A stretch of DNA of 64,000 bases from positions 1-64,000 of the forward strand of contig QCHO01000003.1 in the NCBI GenBank assembly GCA_003279535.1, given 5' to 3'. Below, one piece after another: positions 23,913 to 33,000 of this stretch (position 1 is its first letter; every line of letters begins with the position of its first letter). The stretch comes from Prochlorococcus sp. AG-402-C22. GTDB taxonomy: Bacteria > Cyanobacteriota > Cyanobacteriia > PCC-6307 > Cyanobiaceae. The translations under genes and the position numbers were made by a program. The notes beneath the pieces were generated by a model. That model saw only the letters and a program-made list of their open reading frames with translations, was not told the origin of the DNA and made no database searches.

Positions 23913-26354
23913 ATGAAAGTTTCTCAAAATTGGTTAAAAAATTTAGTAGAGATAAATTCTACACCCGAAGATCTTTCTGAGAAATTATCTATTGGTGGAT
24001 TTGAGGTCGAATCACTAGAAAATTGTTCAAAAAATGTAAATGGCGTCGTATTAGGTAAGGTATTATCTGTTTTAAAACATGAAGGATCTGACAAGCTATC
24101 TATTTGCCAAGTCGATATTGGTAATCCAAAGAATCTACAAATTATCTGTGGTGCGCCTAATATTAAACCAAATATTTATGTCTATGTTGCTACTGTCGGA
24201 GCAGAATTAAATGCTGTTAATTTAATTATTAGAAGAAGCGAAATTAGAGGTGTCCTTAGTGAAGGAATGATATGTTCGTTGCAGGAACTCGGTATAGAAG
24301 ATTCTAGCGATGGTATAGAGATAATAGATGAAGAATTAGCCTTAAAACATAAATTAGGGACTCCAGGATCTAATTTACTTCAATTAAATGATTTTATTTA
24401 TGATTTAGCCATTACAGCCAATAGACCTGACGGAATGTCAGTTATTGGTATAGCACGCGAAATTTCTGCTCTTTTAGAATCAAAATTAGATTTTCCACAA
24501 TTAAATTATAAATACGAGATCAATTTACTTAAAGAAATTCAACTTTGCCCCGAGGCGATAACATCAAATTGTCTTTATACAATAACCTGTATTAACGGAG
24601 TAAATGGAGAGAAATTATCGCCAAGATGGCTCAAAGATCGTATAGAAAAATCAGGTATCAAATCAATTAATCTTCTAGTTGATTTAACAAACTATATTCT
24701 CTTAGAACAAGGACAACCTTTGCATGCCTTTGATAAAGATAAACTATCTAATTTAATTGGTAAGGAAGTTTCTCCAAATGACTTCTCTGTAAGAAAAGCC
24801 AAAGATAATGAAAGCCTTAAATGCTTGGATGGTAAAAATTATGATTTAAATGAAAATATCACCATTATTACTTGTTGTGATAAACCAGTTGCTATTGCAG
24901 GGGTTATAGGAGGTTTAGAGACTTCAGTAACCAATACCACCTCATCAATTTATCTTGAAGGGGCTGTTTTTAATCCAGTCACGATAAGAAAATCTTCAAG
25001 GGAGATTGGAGTAAGAACAGAATCTAGTAGTAGATATGAAAAAGGGATTTCATCTAAAAATACAATAGGTGCAGTTACACGGGCAATTAATCTTTTAGAA
25101 GAATATTATCCAATTAATTTACCAATCATTAATACTTCAAATTTAATAAATAATGAGGATGTGTTTATTAAATTAAGAAGAAATCGTATACATAAAATTC
25201 TTGGTCCTTTAATCATCAACGATCAATTAGAGAAAAGAAATTTATCTGACACTGAAATAGTTGATAAATTAATGCTCATAGGTTGTACTTTAAAGAGTAA
25301 AGAATATGGTTGGGATGTAGCAGTAATTCCCAATAGATCGCAAGATTTAATACGAGAAATAGATTTAATTGAAGAAATTGCGAGATTAATAGGGTATGAC
25401 AGATTTGACTTAAAACTTCCTAATCCAATTAAGCCTGGAAAATTGTCACCAGAGCAGTTGGCATTGAAAAAGGTAAAAAGTGGTTTCATAGAAAACGGCT
25501 TTAATGAAGTACTTAGTTATTCTCTTGTTCCAGAAAATAAAGAATCACTTATAAAGATTTCTAATCCGTTGTTATTGGAAACTAGCTGTCTTAGAGATAA
25601 CATCTGGGAAGAACATTTGGAGATTGTAAATCGTAATATAAAGTCTGGACAAACCAATTGTTTTATTTTTGAAGTTGGAAATGTTTTTTATAGGAATTCT
25701 GAATTTAAACAAGAAGAAATACTAAATGGCGCAATTTTTGGAAATAGAAAATTTGGGGAATGGGTTAATTCAGGAAAGGATAACGATCTAAATTATTATG
25801 AAGCAAGAGGAAAGTTAAAGGAGTCCTTATCATCTTTGAATATAAAAGTGGATGATAAACCTACTAATTCTATTGATTTTCTTCATCCTGGAAGAACAGC
25901 AAAATTATTTATTGAAGGAAAAGAAGCTGGATATTTTGGTGAAATTCATCCAAAACTCTTATTAGATAAGACTGCTTTAAAAAAAGTTTATTTATTTAGC
26001 ATAAATGTAGCCAATCTCTTGGGAGCTAGTACTAGGAAAAATAAATGGATTCCAATATATAAGCAATACCCAATTGTTCCAAAAATGGAACGAGATATTA
26101 ATTTCATTTTCAGTAAAGAACATTTAATTAGCGAGATAGCATCAGAAATAAGAAAAACAGGAAAGAATCTTCTAGAGGATGTTAATTTAATTGATGTTTT
26201 TGAGGATATTAATTTTGGAGAAGATTTTATAAGTTATACATTTAGATTATCTTATAGAGATAAAGATAAAACATTACTTGATTCAGATATTTCATCAATT
26301 CATTCAAATATAGTTTCTAAAGTTGAAAAAAGATTTAATACAAAATTGAGATAA
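23913..26354 (+). CDS. pheT: Phenylalanyl-tRNA synthetase beta subunit
   Basis: 813 residues in standard domain order: N-terminal tRNA-binding (EMAP-like) domain ('GVVLGKVLSVLKHEGSDKLS'), B3/B4 editing domain with 'LDGKNYDL' and 'VAIAGVIGGLETSV', B5 domain, catalytic-like core ('IARLIGYDRF') and C-terminal anticodon-binding FDX-ACB domain ('YPIVPKMERDINFI'). The enzyme charges tRNA-Phe as an alpha2-beta2 tetramer. pheS is not adjacent. The gene is divergent from rpmG and is followed by a hairpin-rich accessory region. Confidence 0.96.
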   Translation: MKVSQNWLKNLVEINSTPEDLSEKLSIGGFEVESLENCSKNVNGVVLGKVLSVLKHEGSDKLSICQVDIGNPKNLQIICGAPNIKPNIYVYVATVGAELNAVNLIIRRSEIRGVLSEGMICSLQELGIEDSSDGIEIIDEELALKHKLGTPGSNLLQLNDFIYDLAITANRPDGMSVIGIAREISALLESKLDFPQLNYKYEINLLKEIQLCPEAITSNCLYTITCINGVNGEKLSPRWLKDRIEKSGIKSINLLVDLTNYILLEQGQPLHAFDKDKLSNLIGKEVSPNDFSVRKAKDNESLKCLDGKNYDLNENITIITCCDKPVAIAGVIGGLETSVTNTTSSIYLEGAVFNPVTIRKSSREIGVRTESSSRYEKGISSKNTIGAVTRAINLLEEYYPINLPIINTSNLINNEDVFIKLRRNRIHKILGPLIINDQLEKRNLSDTEIVDKLMLIGCTLKSKEYGWDVAVIPNRSQDLIREIDLIEEIARLIGYDRFDLKLPNPIKPGKLSPEQLALKKVKSGFIENGFNEVLSYSLVPENKESLIKISNPLLLETSCLRDNIWEEHLEIVNRNIKSGQTNCFIFEVGNVFYRNSEFKQEEILNGAIFGNRKFGEWVNSGKDNDLNYYEARGKLKESLSSLNIKVDDKPTNSIDFLHPGRTAKLFIEGKEAGYFGEIHPKLLLDKTALKKVYLFSINVANLLGASTRKNKWIPIYKQYPIVPKMERDINFIFSKEHLISEIASEIRKTGKNLLEDVNLIDVFEDINFGEDFISYTFRLSYRDKDKTLLDSDISSIHSNIVSKVEKRFNTKLR

Positions 26355-26371
26355 TAAATGTTTTAAGCGTC

Positions 26372-26414
26372 TTATATGAGACCAGGAAGTAGTCTAGTTT
26401 TGATTCTCATATAA
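26372..26414. repeat. 10-bp perfect inverted repeat downstream of pheT
   Basis: TTATATGAGA (26372-26381) and TCTCATATAA (26405-26414) are exact inverted copies around a 23-bp loop that contains an AGTCT. The left arm is preceded by GTC, making GTCTTATATGAGA, a string that recurs at 26933-26945 in the repeat array. It lacks a following T run, so it does not look like a simple terminator. Confidence 0.5.
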
Positions 26415-26462
26415 TACAATTAATAATCCTATAAAACTATTTTATGTTGTATCATATTAATC

Positions 26463-26711
26463 ATGATTAATATACTATCATTCTTGCTATCTTCCGTGCT
26501 TTGGGTGCAGGTCCCACAGTGGTCTGATGATTGGTCCAAATGTTCTGTTGATGTTCCTGACGCGTCATGCCATTGGTATATAACTTCACCTGATAATACT
26601 TTTGGTGAAGGGTTTGATTGGGCCAACGCTCCTTGGTTTGATGCCAACGGTTTAAGTGATGTCCCAAGTATTGACAAACAAACCGCTATCCAAAAGTTAC
26701 AAAATAAGTAG
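26463..26711 (+). CDS. Small Trp-rich exported protein, unknown
   Basis: 82 residues. A short hydrophobic N-terminus ('MINILSFLLSSVLWVQ') looks like a signal peptide or anchor. The body has six tryptophans in all and two cysteines ('WSKCSVDVP', 'DASCHWYIT') that could form a disulfide, then 'NTFGEGFDWANAPWFDANGL'. The sequence is ordered and unusually GC-rich for the region, and it has its own terminator-like hairpin. The minus-strand ORFs in the track here are shadows. The family is not recognised. Confidence 0.65.
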   Translation: MINILSFLLSSVLWVQVPQWSDDWSKCSVDVPDASCHWYITSPDNTFGEGFDWANAPWFDANGLSDVPSIDKQTAIQKLQNK

Positions 26712-26742
26712 TACTGTCTTTAAGGCAGTACTTATAATTTTA
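26710..26742 (+). terminator. Predicted intrinsic terminator of the Trp-rich small gene
   Basis: AGTACTGTC and GGCAGTACT form a 9-bp stem (one G-T pair) around a TTTAA loop directly at the stop codon, followed by TATAATTTTA. The T tract is interrupted, so termination strength is uncertain, but position and stem support it. Confidence 0.6.
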
Positions 26743-26896
26743 TATTATAGTTGTACTAAGCCTTCTCAGATGTTAAAAAATACTTGGACTGATGAAGGAC
26801 ATGATTTATGAATTTATCTTCTATGTATATATGTTTTGTGGACAAAAGTGATTAAAGTATGTGTAAATTGATCAGTAATAATATTAATATCCTATA

Positions 26897-27133
26897 AGTC
26901 TAGGATAAGACTATTACTAAGACTTATTAATAGTCTTATATGAGATTTATAATATTATTTATATAGTCTTTTAATCAATACAATAATCTCATTCCTCTAT
27001 CATCCTTTTTTATTTAGATATTTATTTCAAATTTTAAAATTTAGCTAATAAATAAACTGCTAATTTATATTTAAAATATACTATTACTTATCTAATATAA
27101 GACTCTTTACTAGACTAATATTAAGTCTTATAT
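26897..27133. repeat. Cluster of AGTCT/AGACT inverted repeats
   Basis: Within the 435 bp between the Trp-rich gene and the RHH-J gene there is no ORF of note, but eight AGTCT/AGACT elements lie between 26897 and 27128. They form three inverted repeats: AGTCT-6-AGACT (26897-26912), TAAGACT-7-AGTCTTA (26918-26938) and ATATAAGACT-19-AGTCTTATAT (27095-27133). Single copies are at 26965 and 27112. The spacing between dyads is uneven, so these are not CRISPR-like repeats. They could be protein-binding sites, RNA hairpins or terminators for the gene ending at 27147. Confidence 0.65.
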
Positions 27134-27146
27134 AAGAATAGTAATA

Positions 27147-28160
27147 CTAATTTCTGTATAAATTTTTTAGCAGTTGATAGGCTTCATTTATTTTTCGCAT
27201 TTGATCTGTTGATCCTCCAGCATCTGGATGACTCTCTAAAGCTTTTGATTTATAAGCATCTCTAATTTTTCGTAATGTATGCGCAGACCCTGCTGCTGTT
27301 GATAAATTCAAGATTTTAAGTGCTCCATGTACCGTCATTGTTGAATCCAATGCTTCTAATGAATTTGATCTGTTATTTCGCTTAAATCTACATACAAACC
27401 TCCTCACTAGTGTTGGTATTCTATTGATTAAATCTGATGTAGCAAATGGGTCTTCTAAAACACCAATCATTAATAAAACCATTTCAAGCGTGGGGGTTTT
27501 CTTTACCCAATATGGGCATAATTCAGACATTAATTTGTTAGCTGCGCTCCACGTAAAGGGTAGATTTTCTGTTCCATCAAGATTTGGCCATATATCTCTT
27601 CCAAACCAATCCATTGAGGCTTCTATTACATGATCATTTGGAATAGTTCCATATAAGTTTTTCCAATGGCTAATTAATGCTATTCGACATTTTATTAATT
27701 CATTTTCTTTAATTGTATTAATTTGAATATCATTAATATTCTCTTTTAACTTTTCACTATTAATACTTCTTCTTAGATTCTTTACTTTTTTTTCAACAAA
27801 ATTGGGAAGGCTTATATCTAATTTAGCTTTTTCTATGCATTCATCATTATTTGAATCAATTGTTTTTAGAGCTGTCTCTTTAGTTTCTTTATTAGTATCT
27901 GGTTTAATTAATACCAATGCAGTATTTTCATCAATATTATAATTTTCATTATTATTCATGTTCTCACTAAAGTTTATTTCTTGTTGTTGGTTCTTAGGTA
28001 GAAAATCATCTTCTTTAAGAAGTTCTGTTATCAACTTTTCAATTACAGGACCTCTTGATCTAAATCCCCACTCTTTTCGTAATTGATCAAACCTAGAGAT
28101 TAGTTCCTCAGGTAAATCAATTGAAATCCTTTTTGTATTTGAATTTTCAGGAATATTCAA
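27147..28160 (-). CDS. Fusion of an RHH DNA-binding domain and a C-terminal J domain
   Basis: 337 residues from a TTG start; no in-frame ATG is available before residue ~68. The N-terminus is a ribbon-helix-helix domain: strand 'TKRISIDLPEELISRFDQL' and helix 'RSRGPVIEKLITELLK'. Residues ~55-150 are low-complexity, rich in Asn, Glu and Lys. A Trp-rich middle block ('HWKNLYGTIPNDHVIEASMD', ~170-265) is unassigned. The C-terminus (~275-337) is a J domain with the essential HPD (311-313) in 'ALESHPDAGGSTDQMRKINE'. The J domain should stimulate DnaK, and the RHH domain should bind DNA as a dimer. I infer a DNA-bound recruiter of DnaK; the target is unknown. Start-site repeats suggest autoregulation. 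Confidence 0.8.
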   Translation of the reverse strand: MNIPENSNTKRISIDLPEELISRFDQLRKEWGFRSRGPVIEKLITELLKEDDFLPKNQQQEINFSENMNNNENYNIDENTALVLIKPDTNKETKETALKTIDSNNDECIEKAKLDISLPNFVEKKVKNLRRSINSEKLKENINDIQINTIKENELIKCRIALISHWKNLYGTIPNDHVIEASMDWFGRDIWPNLDGTENLPFTWSAANKLMSELCPYWVKKTPTLEMVLLMIGVLEDPFATSDLINRIPTLVRRFVCRFKRNNRSNSLEALDSTMTVHGALKILNLSTAAGSAHTLRKIRDAYKSKALESHPDAGGSTDQMRKINEAYQLLKNLYRN

Positions 28161-28205
28161 TAATTTATAACTTGAATAATAAAGAATTTACTTAATTTTA
28201 TTCAA
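28154..28205. promoter_or_regulatory. TATTCAA inverted repeat at the start of the RHH-J gene, candidate operator
   Basis: TATTCAA (28154-28160, containing the start codon on the minus strand) and TTGAATA (28172-28178) form a perfect 7-bp inverted repeat with an 11-bp spacer, and TATTCAA occurs again at 28199-28205. The position over the start codon and leader fits autorepression by the RHH domain, but AT-rich composition raises the chance of coincidence. Confidence 0.4.
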
Positions 28206-28305
28206 AAATAATTGAAAGTCTATACGGAATATTGTTTATAAATTAAAACCAACTTATTTTCATGTCACAAGTCAATTAAATATCTTTTTATAATAAAAAT
28301 AAAAA

Positions 28306-28485
28306 ATGTTTAATTGTTATTTCAAGTCATCAAAAGAAAAAAAGAGTTTTTATCAACATAAGAAATTAGAAATGCTCAATTATATTAAAGATTCACTTGA
28401 GCGTAAAATTGCCTCTGTAACGGCTTCTATAGAAGTTTTAGAAAACCAAATAACCAGAGATAAAGAAGTTGAAGTTACTAATTAG
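28306..28485 (+). CDS. Small helical hypothetical protein
   Basis: 59 residues, not in the ORF track, ATG start. A basic N-terminal part ('NCYFKSSKEKKSFYQHKKLE') leads into a regular coiled-coil-like helix ('MLNYIKDSLERKIASVTASI', then 'EVLENQITRDKE'). The family is not recognised. It is divergent from the RHH-J gene, sharing a ~145 bp upstream region, and ends 3 bp before the convergent nucleotidyltransferase gene. Confidence 0.5.
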   Translation: MFNCYFKSSKEKKSFYQHKKLEMLNYIKDSLERKIASVTASIEVLENQITRDKEVEVTN

Positions 28486-28488
28486 TAT

Positions 28489-29319
28489 TCAAACGAAGCT
28501 TTCTAGAAGTTTTTCAGGGCCAAATTTTTTTAAATAATTAATATCCGATTTTTCAGTTACTAATAAATATCCTGCGAAACCTAATCCGTTAATACTAAAA
28601 CCATGGATATGATCATATTTTCTCTTAATGATTGCGATCCATTTATTAGTTATTAAAAGATTGTATGCATATTTAGGTTGAATGTTACTAATTGGGTCCC
28701 CAAGTCCTAATTTCTTACATAATTCTAAATACAATTCAAAAAGACATATAGAGTTTTCTAAGAAATTAAATTTGGATACAATAATATTTTTTTTAAGCTT
28801 ACAGTCACTATCTTTACTTACTTCCATTTCTAAAAACCACTTTTCTCTTGGGCATGATATTTCATCTTTAGATCTACGTAGAAGTTGAAAATGCCTGTGT
28901 GGCTGACTTGCTCCTGCAATTGGAGAACTATTGAAAAACCATAATCCACTTGTATCTTTATTAACTTGTTGAATCGCTTTCCAATCATTAATATCTAACC
29001 ATCCATTTTGAGCCTTCCAATTATTTGTAATCAGTAAAATATGTCCTTTTTGTACAGGGTACTTATTTAAAATTAATTGATGATTATCGCCAACTTTATC
29101 AATTTCTAATATTTTTTCCCATGGATAAAATGGATTCTGCTTAGGACCATATATTTTTTTTTTATTAAATTTTGAAGTATCAAGCTTCCTAATTATGAAG
29201 TCATTTTTTTGATACAAATCGCTTGTAATAATATCAGTCTTGAGAGGATATAATGATTCATCATCAATTGATAATCTAGTTTGCTCTAGAGCTTTTTTCC
29301 AATATATTTCTAAATTCAT
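28489..29319 (-). CDS. ATP adenylyltransferase / Ap4A phosphorylase family protein
   Basis: 276 residues. The HIT-like catalytic motif is 'SSPIAGASQPHRHFQLLRRS', in which the family has xxQPHxHxQ with a nucleophilic histidine. The N-terminal 'KQNPFYPWEKILEI' and 'ILNKYPVQKGHILLITNNW' also fit. Such enzymes split Ap4A with phosphate to ATP and ADP, or transfer AMP. The gene stands alone on the minus strand with DUF2237 upstream. Confidence 0.85.
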   Translation of the reverse strand: MNLEIYWKKALEQTRLSIDDESLYPLKTDIITSDLYQKNDFIIRKLDTSKFNKKKIYGPKQNPFYPWEKILEIDKVGDNHQLILNKYPVQKGHILLITNNWKAQNGWLDINDWKAIQQVNKDTSGLWFFNSSPIAGASQPHRHFQLLRRSKDEISCPREKWFLEMEVSKDSDCKLKKNIIVSKFNFLENSICLFELYLELCKKLGLGDPISNIQPKYAYNLLITNKWIAIIKRKYDHIHGFSINGLGFAGYLLVTEKSDINYLKKFGPEKLLESFV

Positions 29320-29367
29320 TTAAAAAAAATTATCATAATTATTCTAAAAAAAATAGTAAATTTGTAA

Positions 29368-29751
29368 TTAAGTTTTATTAAATTGATATTCTTTCAATTT
29401 TTCTAGAGGTACCGATTCTAAGACCACAATATTTGTTGATTCTAATACAACTTTAGGTGCAAGTCCGTCTAATAATGCTTGTTTCCATCTATCTAGACAA
29501 ATACACCAATGATCACCATCCTTAAGTCCAGGAAAGGAATAAATAGGCATGGGAGTTATTAAATCATTTCCTTGTGATTTACTATATTTCAGGAAATTAT
29601 CATCCATTACACAGCATATAGAATGATTACCTCCATCATTTTTGTCATAATTGCAAAATCCATCTCTGAACCAGCCTGTCATAGGGTCACAACTACAAAC
29701 TTCAATTTTATCTCCTAAGACATTCAACTGAACCTGATTTTTTATGGTCAT
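29368..29751 (-). CDS. DUF2237-family protein
   Basis: 127 residues with the family blocks 'NVLGDKIEVCSCDPMTGWFR', 'GFCNY...GNHSICCVMDDNF' and 'FPGLKDGDHWCICLDRWKQA'. Conserved cysteines suggest metal binding or a redox role, but no biochemical function is established. It is widespread in bacteria, often near photolyase-like genes, though not here. Confidence 0.85.
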   Translation of the reverse strand: MTIKNQVQLNVLGDKIEVCSCDPMTGWFRDGFCNYDKNDGGNHSICCVMDDNFLKYSKSQGNDLITPMPIYSFPGLKDGDHWCICLDRWKQALLDGLAPKVVLESTNIVVLESVPLEKLKEYQFNKT

Positions 29752-29861
29752 AGATTTCTGTTTTTTTTAAATAATAATAATAAAACACCAACATTTCTTA
29801 AAAAAAGGTTGACGAGTATGGGGGGTGAGGAGGTAATAATTCTAATAAGGTTTTTTTCATT

Positions 29862-30080
29862 ATGGATTGGGACTTTACTGAAAACATAGCATTTAAAGCT
29901 CTTTATGATGCTTTTAAAGAAAGTGAAGAAAAATCCGCATTAGAGTTTTTATCTAGTGATGGTGCTTCATACTATCTTGAATTAACTCAGGATGCAGCTG
30001 GTGAGGGACTAGATCTGGGTGATAATGAAACGATGGAAGAACTTCAGGAAGAAATTATTGAATATCTTGAAAAAAACTAA
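29862..30080 (+). CDS. Small acidic hypothetical protein
   Basis: 72 residues, strongly acidic (about one residue in three is Asp or Glu), with 'ALEFLSSDGASYYLELTQDA' and a C-terminal helix 'NETMEELQEEIIEYLEKN'. No membrane segment. Its upstream leader has an unusual G-rich stretch, GGGTGAGGAGG, about 35 bp before the ATG. It is convergent with metH. The family is not recognised, but ordered composition and a good start support a real gene. Confidence 0.6.
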   Translation: MDWDFTENIAFKALYDAFKESEEKSALEFLSSDGASYYLELTQDAAGEGLDLGDNETMEELQEEIIEYLEKN

Positions 30081-30095
30081 TGATTTAGATTTAGG

Positions 30096-33000
30096 TTAAG
30101 CGCTGAAATATTTAGCTTTTGAGTGAAGTGAAATGATAGCTGTAGTACTTTGTTCAGGATGAAGTTGTTCAGATTCATCCATGGTCATATTAATTCTTTT
30201 TGCATCTAACAATGATAATTGTATGTTTGAATCAGAAACTTTTGGACATGCAGGATATCCAAAAGAATATCTAGCTCCTCTATATTTTTGCGAAAGTATT
30301 TCTCTATTTTTATCAGGTTCTTCATTCATAAAACCACATTCAATACGAATTAATCCATGGACATACTCAGCTAGAGCTTCTGCTAACTGTACAGTAAGTC
30401 CATGGAATAATAAATAATCACTATATTTATCTTCTTTAAATAATATTTGAGAATATTCACTAGCAATATCACCCATTGTTACTGCCTGCATAGGAAATAT
30501 ATCTATTGGTTTATCATTTTTTAAATCACAATAGAAATCAGATATGCAAAGATTGTTCCCAGATTTTTGTCTTGGAAAATTGAATTGGGAAATCTTATTT
30601 AAAGTTTTATCATCAAATAAAAAAATACTATTATCTTTTCTACCACACCTAAAATACCCATAAACTGCTTTTGGTGAAATAAGTTTTTTTTCTATTATTG
30701 TCTCTAACCAATTATCTAATAATGGTTTTGCATATGAATCTAAATAGTTATTGTATTCATCTACGGTTTGGTTTTTGGCTTTTTTTATTTGCCATTGTCC
30801 ACTAAATAAAGCTTTTCTATCTAAATAAAAAATTAACTTATTAAAGTCTATATCACCTTCGTATAAGACTTTCGTTCCCAAAAAAGGAGGATTAATTGGT
30901 TCTTCTTCATTTATAAATTTAGATCTTGTAAAATTTTCTTTTTGATTTAATTTTGCCGTCGAGGTAGTTATGGATATTGATTTTTTAACCACTTCTGTAT
31001 TAGTTTTTGATGAGGATAAATTAATATTTATGCCCTCTTTATTAATAAATCCTTCTGTATTTGACCAATTCCCCTTTTTTTTATTATCCATATATTCATT
31101 CATGAATTTTAGATCAGTGAAAGCATCTTTTCCGTATAATATTTTTCCTTTATATATTTTGCTGCAGTCTTCATTTACAAATTTGGGCGTTAACGCTGCT
31201 CCACCTAATATCACTGGTACACTAATATCTGCATTATTAAAAGCCTCTAAATTATCTTTCATAAACGCAGTAGACTTTACAAGTAATCCACTCATAGCGA
31301 TACAATCTGCATTGTGTTTCTTTTGTGCATCTATAATTGCGGAAACATCTTGTTTTATTCCAAGGTTTATAACGTCATAGCCGTTATTTGTAAGAATTAT
31401 GTCAACCAAATTTTTTCCAATATCATGAACATCACCTTTGACTGTTGCAATTAAGAGTTTTCCATTTGATATGTTTTCATCTACAGTATCCATATGTGGT
31501 TCTAATATTGATACAGCAAATTTCATTGTTTCCGCAGATTGGAGTACGAATGGCAATTGCATTTGACCTGAGCCAAATAAATCTCCTACAACTTTCATTC
31601 CATCTAGTAAAAAAGTATTAATTATCTCAAGAGGTTTATATTTTATTAACGCTTCTTTTAATTGATCTTCTAAACCAATTTTTTCTCCATCTATAATATG
31701 ATTTTTTAAACTTTCTTCCAAAGTTAAATTTTTATTTTCTGAAGATGCTTTTTTGAAATCCTGAATAGATAAATCTTGAAAAGCCTTTGTAAGTTCAACT
31801 AATGGATCATAAGTACAAATATCATCTTCAAATTTTCTTTTGTCATATATCAAATCTAAGCAAAGCTTTTTAGTTTCATCAGTAATCTTTGATAAGGGCA
31901 ATATTTTATTTGGTGCGATGATAGCAGAATCCAATCCTGCTTTAATGCATTCATCTAAAAATATTGAATTTAAATTAATTCTTGATAATGGTGAAAGACC
32001 AAAACTTATGTTCGATATTCCCAATATAATATGAATTTCTGGGAAATTTTCACGAATTTTAGATATAGCAGTAATTGTCTCTTTAGCGTTTGTTCTATCT
32101 TCTTCTATCCCCGTAGATATCGGAAGTGCTAGTGGATCAAAAAAGAGCTCATAATCTGATAAACCACATTCTCTGGTTCTATTTATCGCTCTTTTAACAA
32201 TTTTATATTTTTTTTCTGAATTCCTTGCCATTCCATCTTCATCAATAGTTCCTACAACAAGTCCTGAACCATAACCTAAGGCCAAATTAAGAACTTGATC
32301 AAACCTTTCATCACCGTCCTCATAATTGGTTGAATTTATAATACATTTACCTCCAGCCGACTTTAAACCACTTTCCATTTTGTCAGCATCTGTCGAATCA
32401 ATCATTAATGGCAAATTTATATTAGTCACTAGTCTTGATGTGATTTCTTTCATATCTTTTACTCCGTCTCTTCCTACATAATCCACATTCACATCAAGAA
32501 CATGAGCATTTTCTTTTTGTTGTTGCTTAGCAATCGAAACTAGACCATCCCAATCGTCATTATTTAGTAACTCCCTTACCTTTTTAGAACCACTTGCATT
32601 TAATCTTTCTCCAACAATCAAAATAGAATTATCTTGTTTGTATGGCACAGAATTATAAATTGAAGATGCAGAGGGTATAAATTCGTTTGAATTGTTCTTA
32701 CCATTTTTGTTAGTACTTTCCTTATCAATAATTTCATCGATTATTGAAGATAGATATTTAATATGTTCTGGTGTTGTCCCACAACATCCCCCTATTAATT
32801 GAACATTAAAGTCATATATAAAATTCATTAACTGCATTTTTAATTCTATTGGCTTTAATCTGTAATGGGCGACCCCACCAATATTTTCAGGTAGACCTGC
32901 ATTAGGAATACAACTTATAGAGAAGGGTGAATTTTCAGATAAATATTTAATATGTTCCTTCATTTGTTCTGGACCAGTTGCACAATTAAGTCCAAGAATA

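Noticed and set aside
26429-26677. Two minus-strand ORFs opposite the Trp-rich small gene
   Set aside because: The plus-strand reading has a signal-like N-terminus, a terminator at its stop and better composition; the opposite frames look like shadows.
26897-27133. Possible CRISPR array
   Set aside because: Repeat units are only 5-10 bp, lie in both orientations and have irregular spacing; no cas gene is present in the window.
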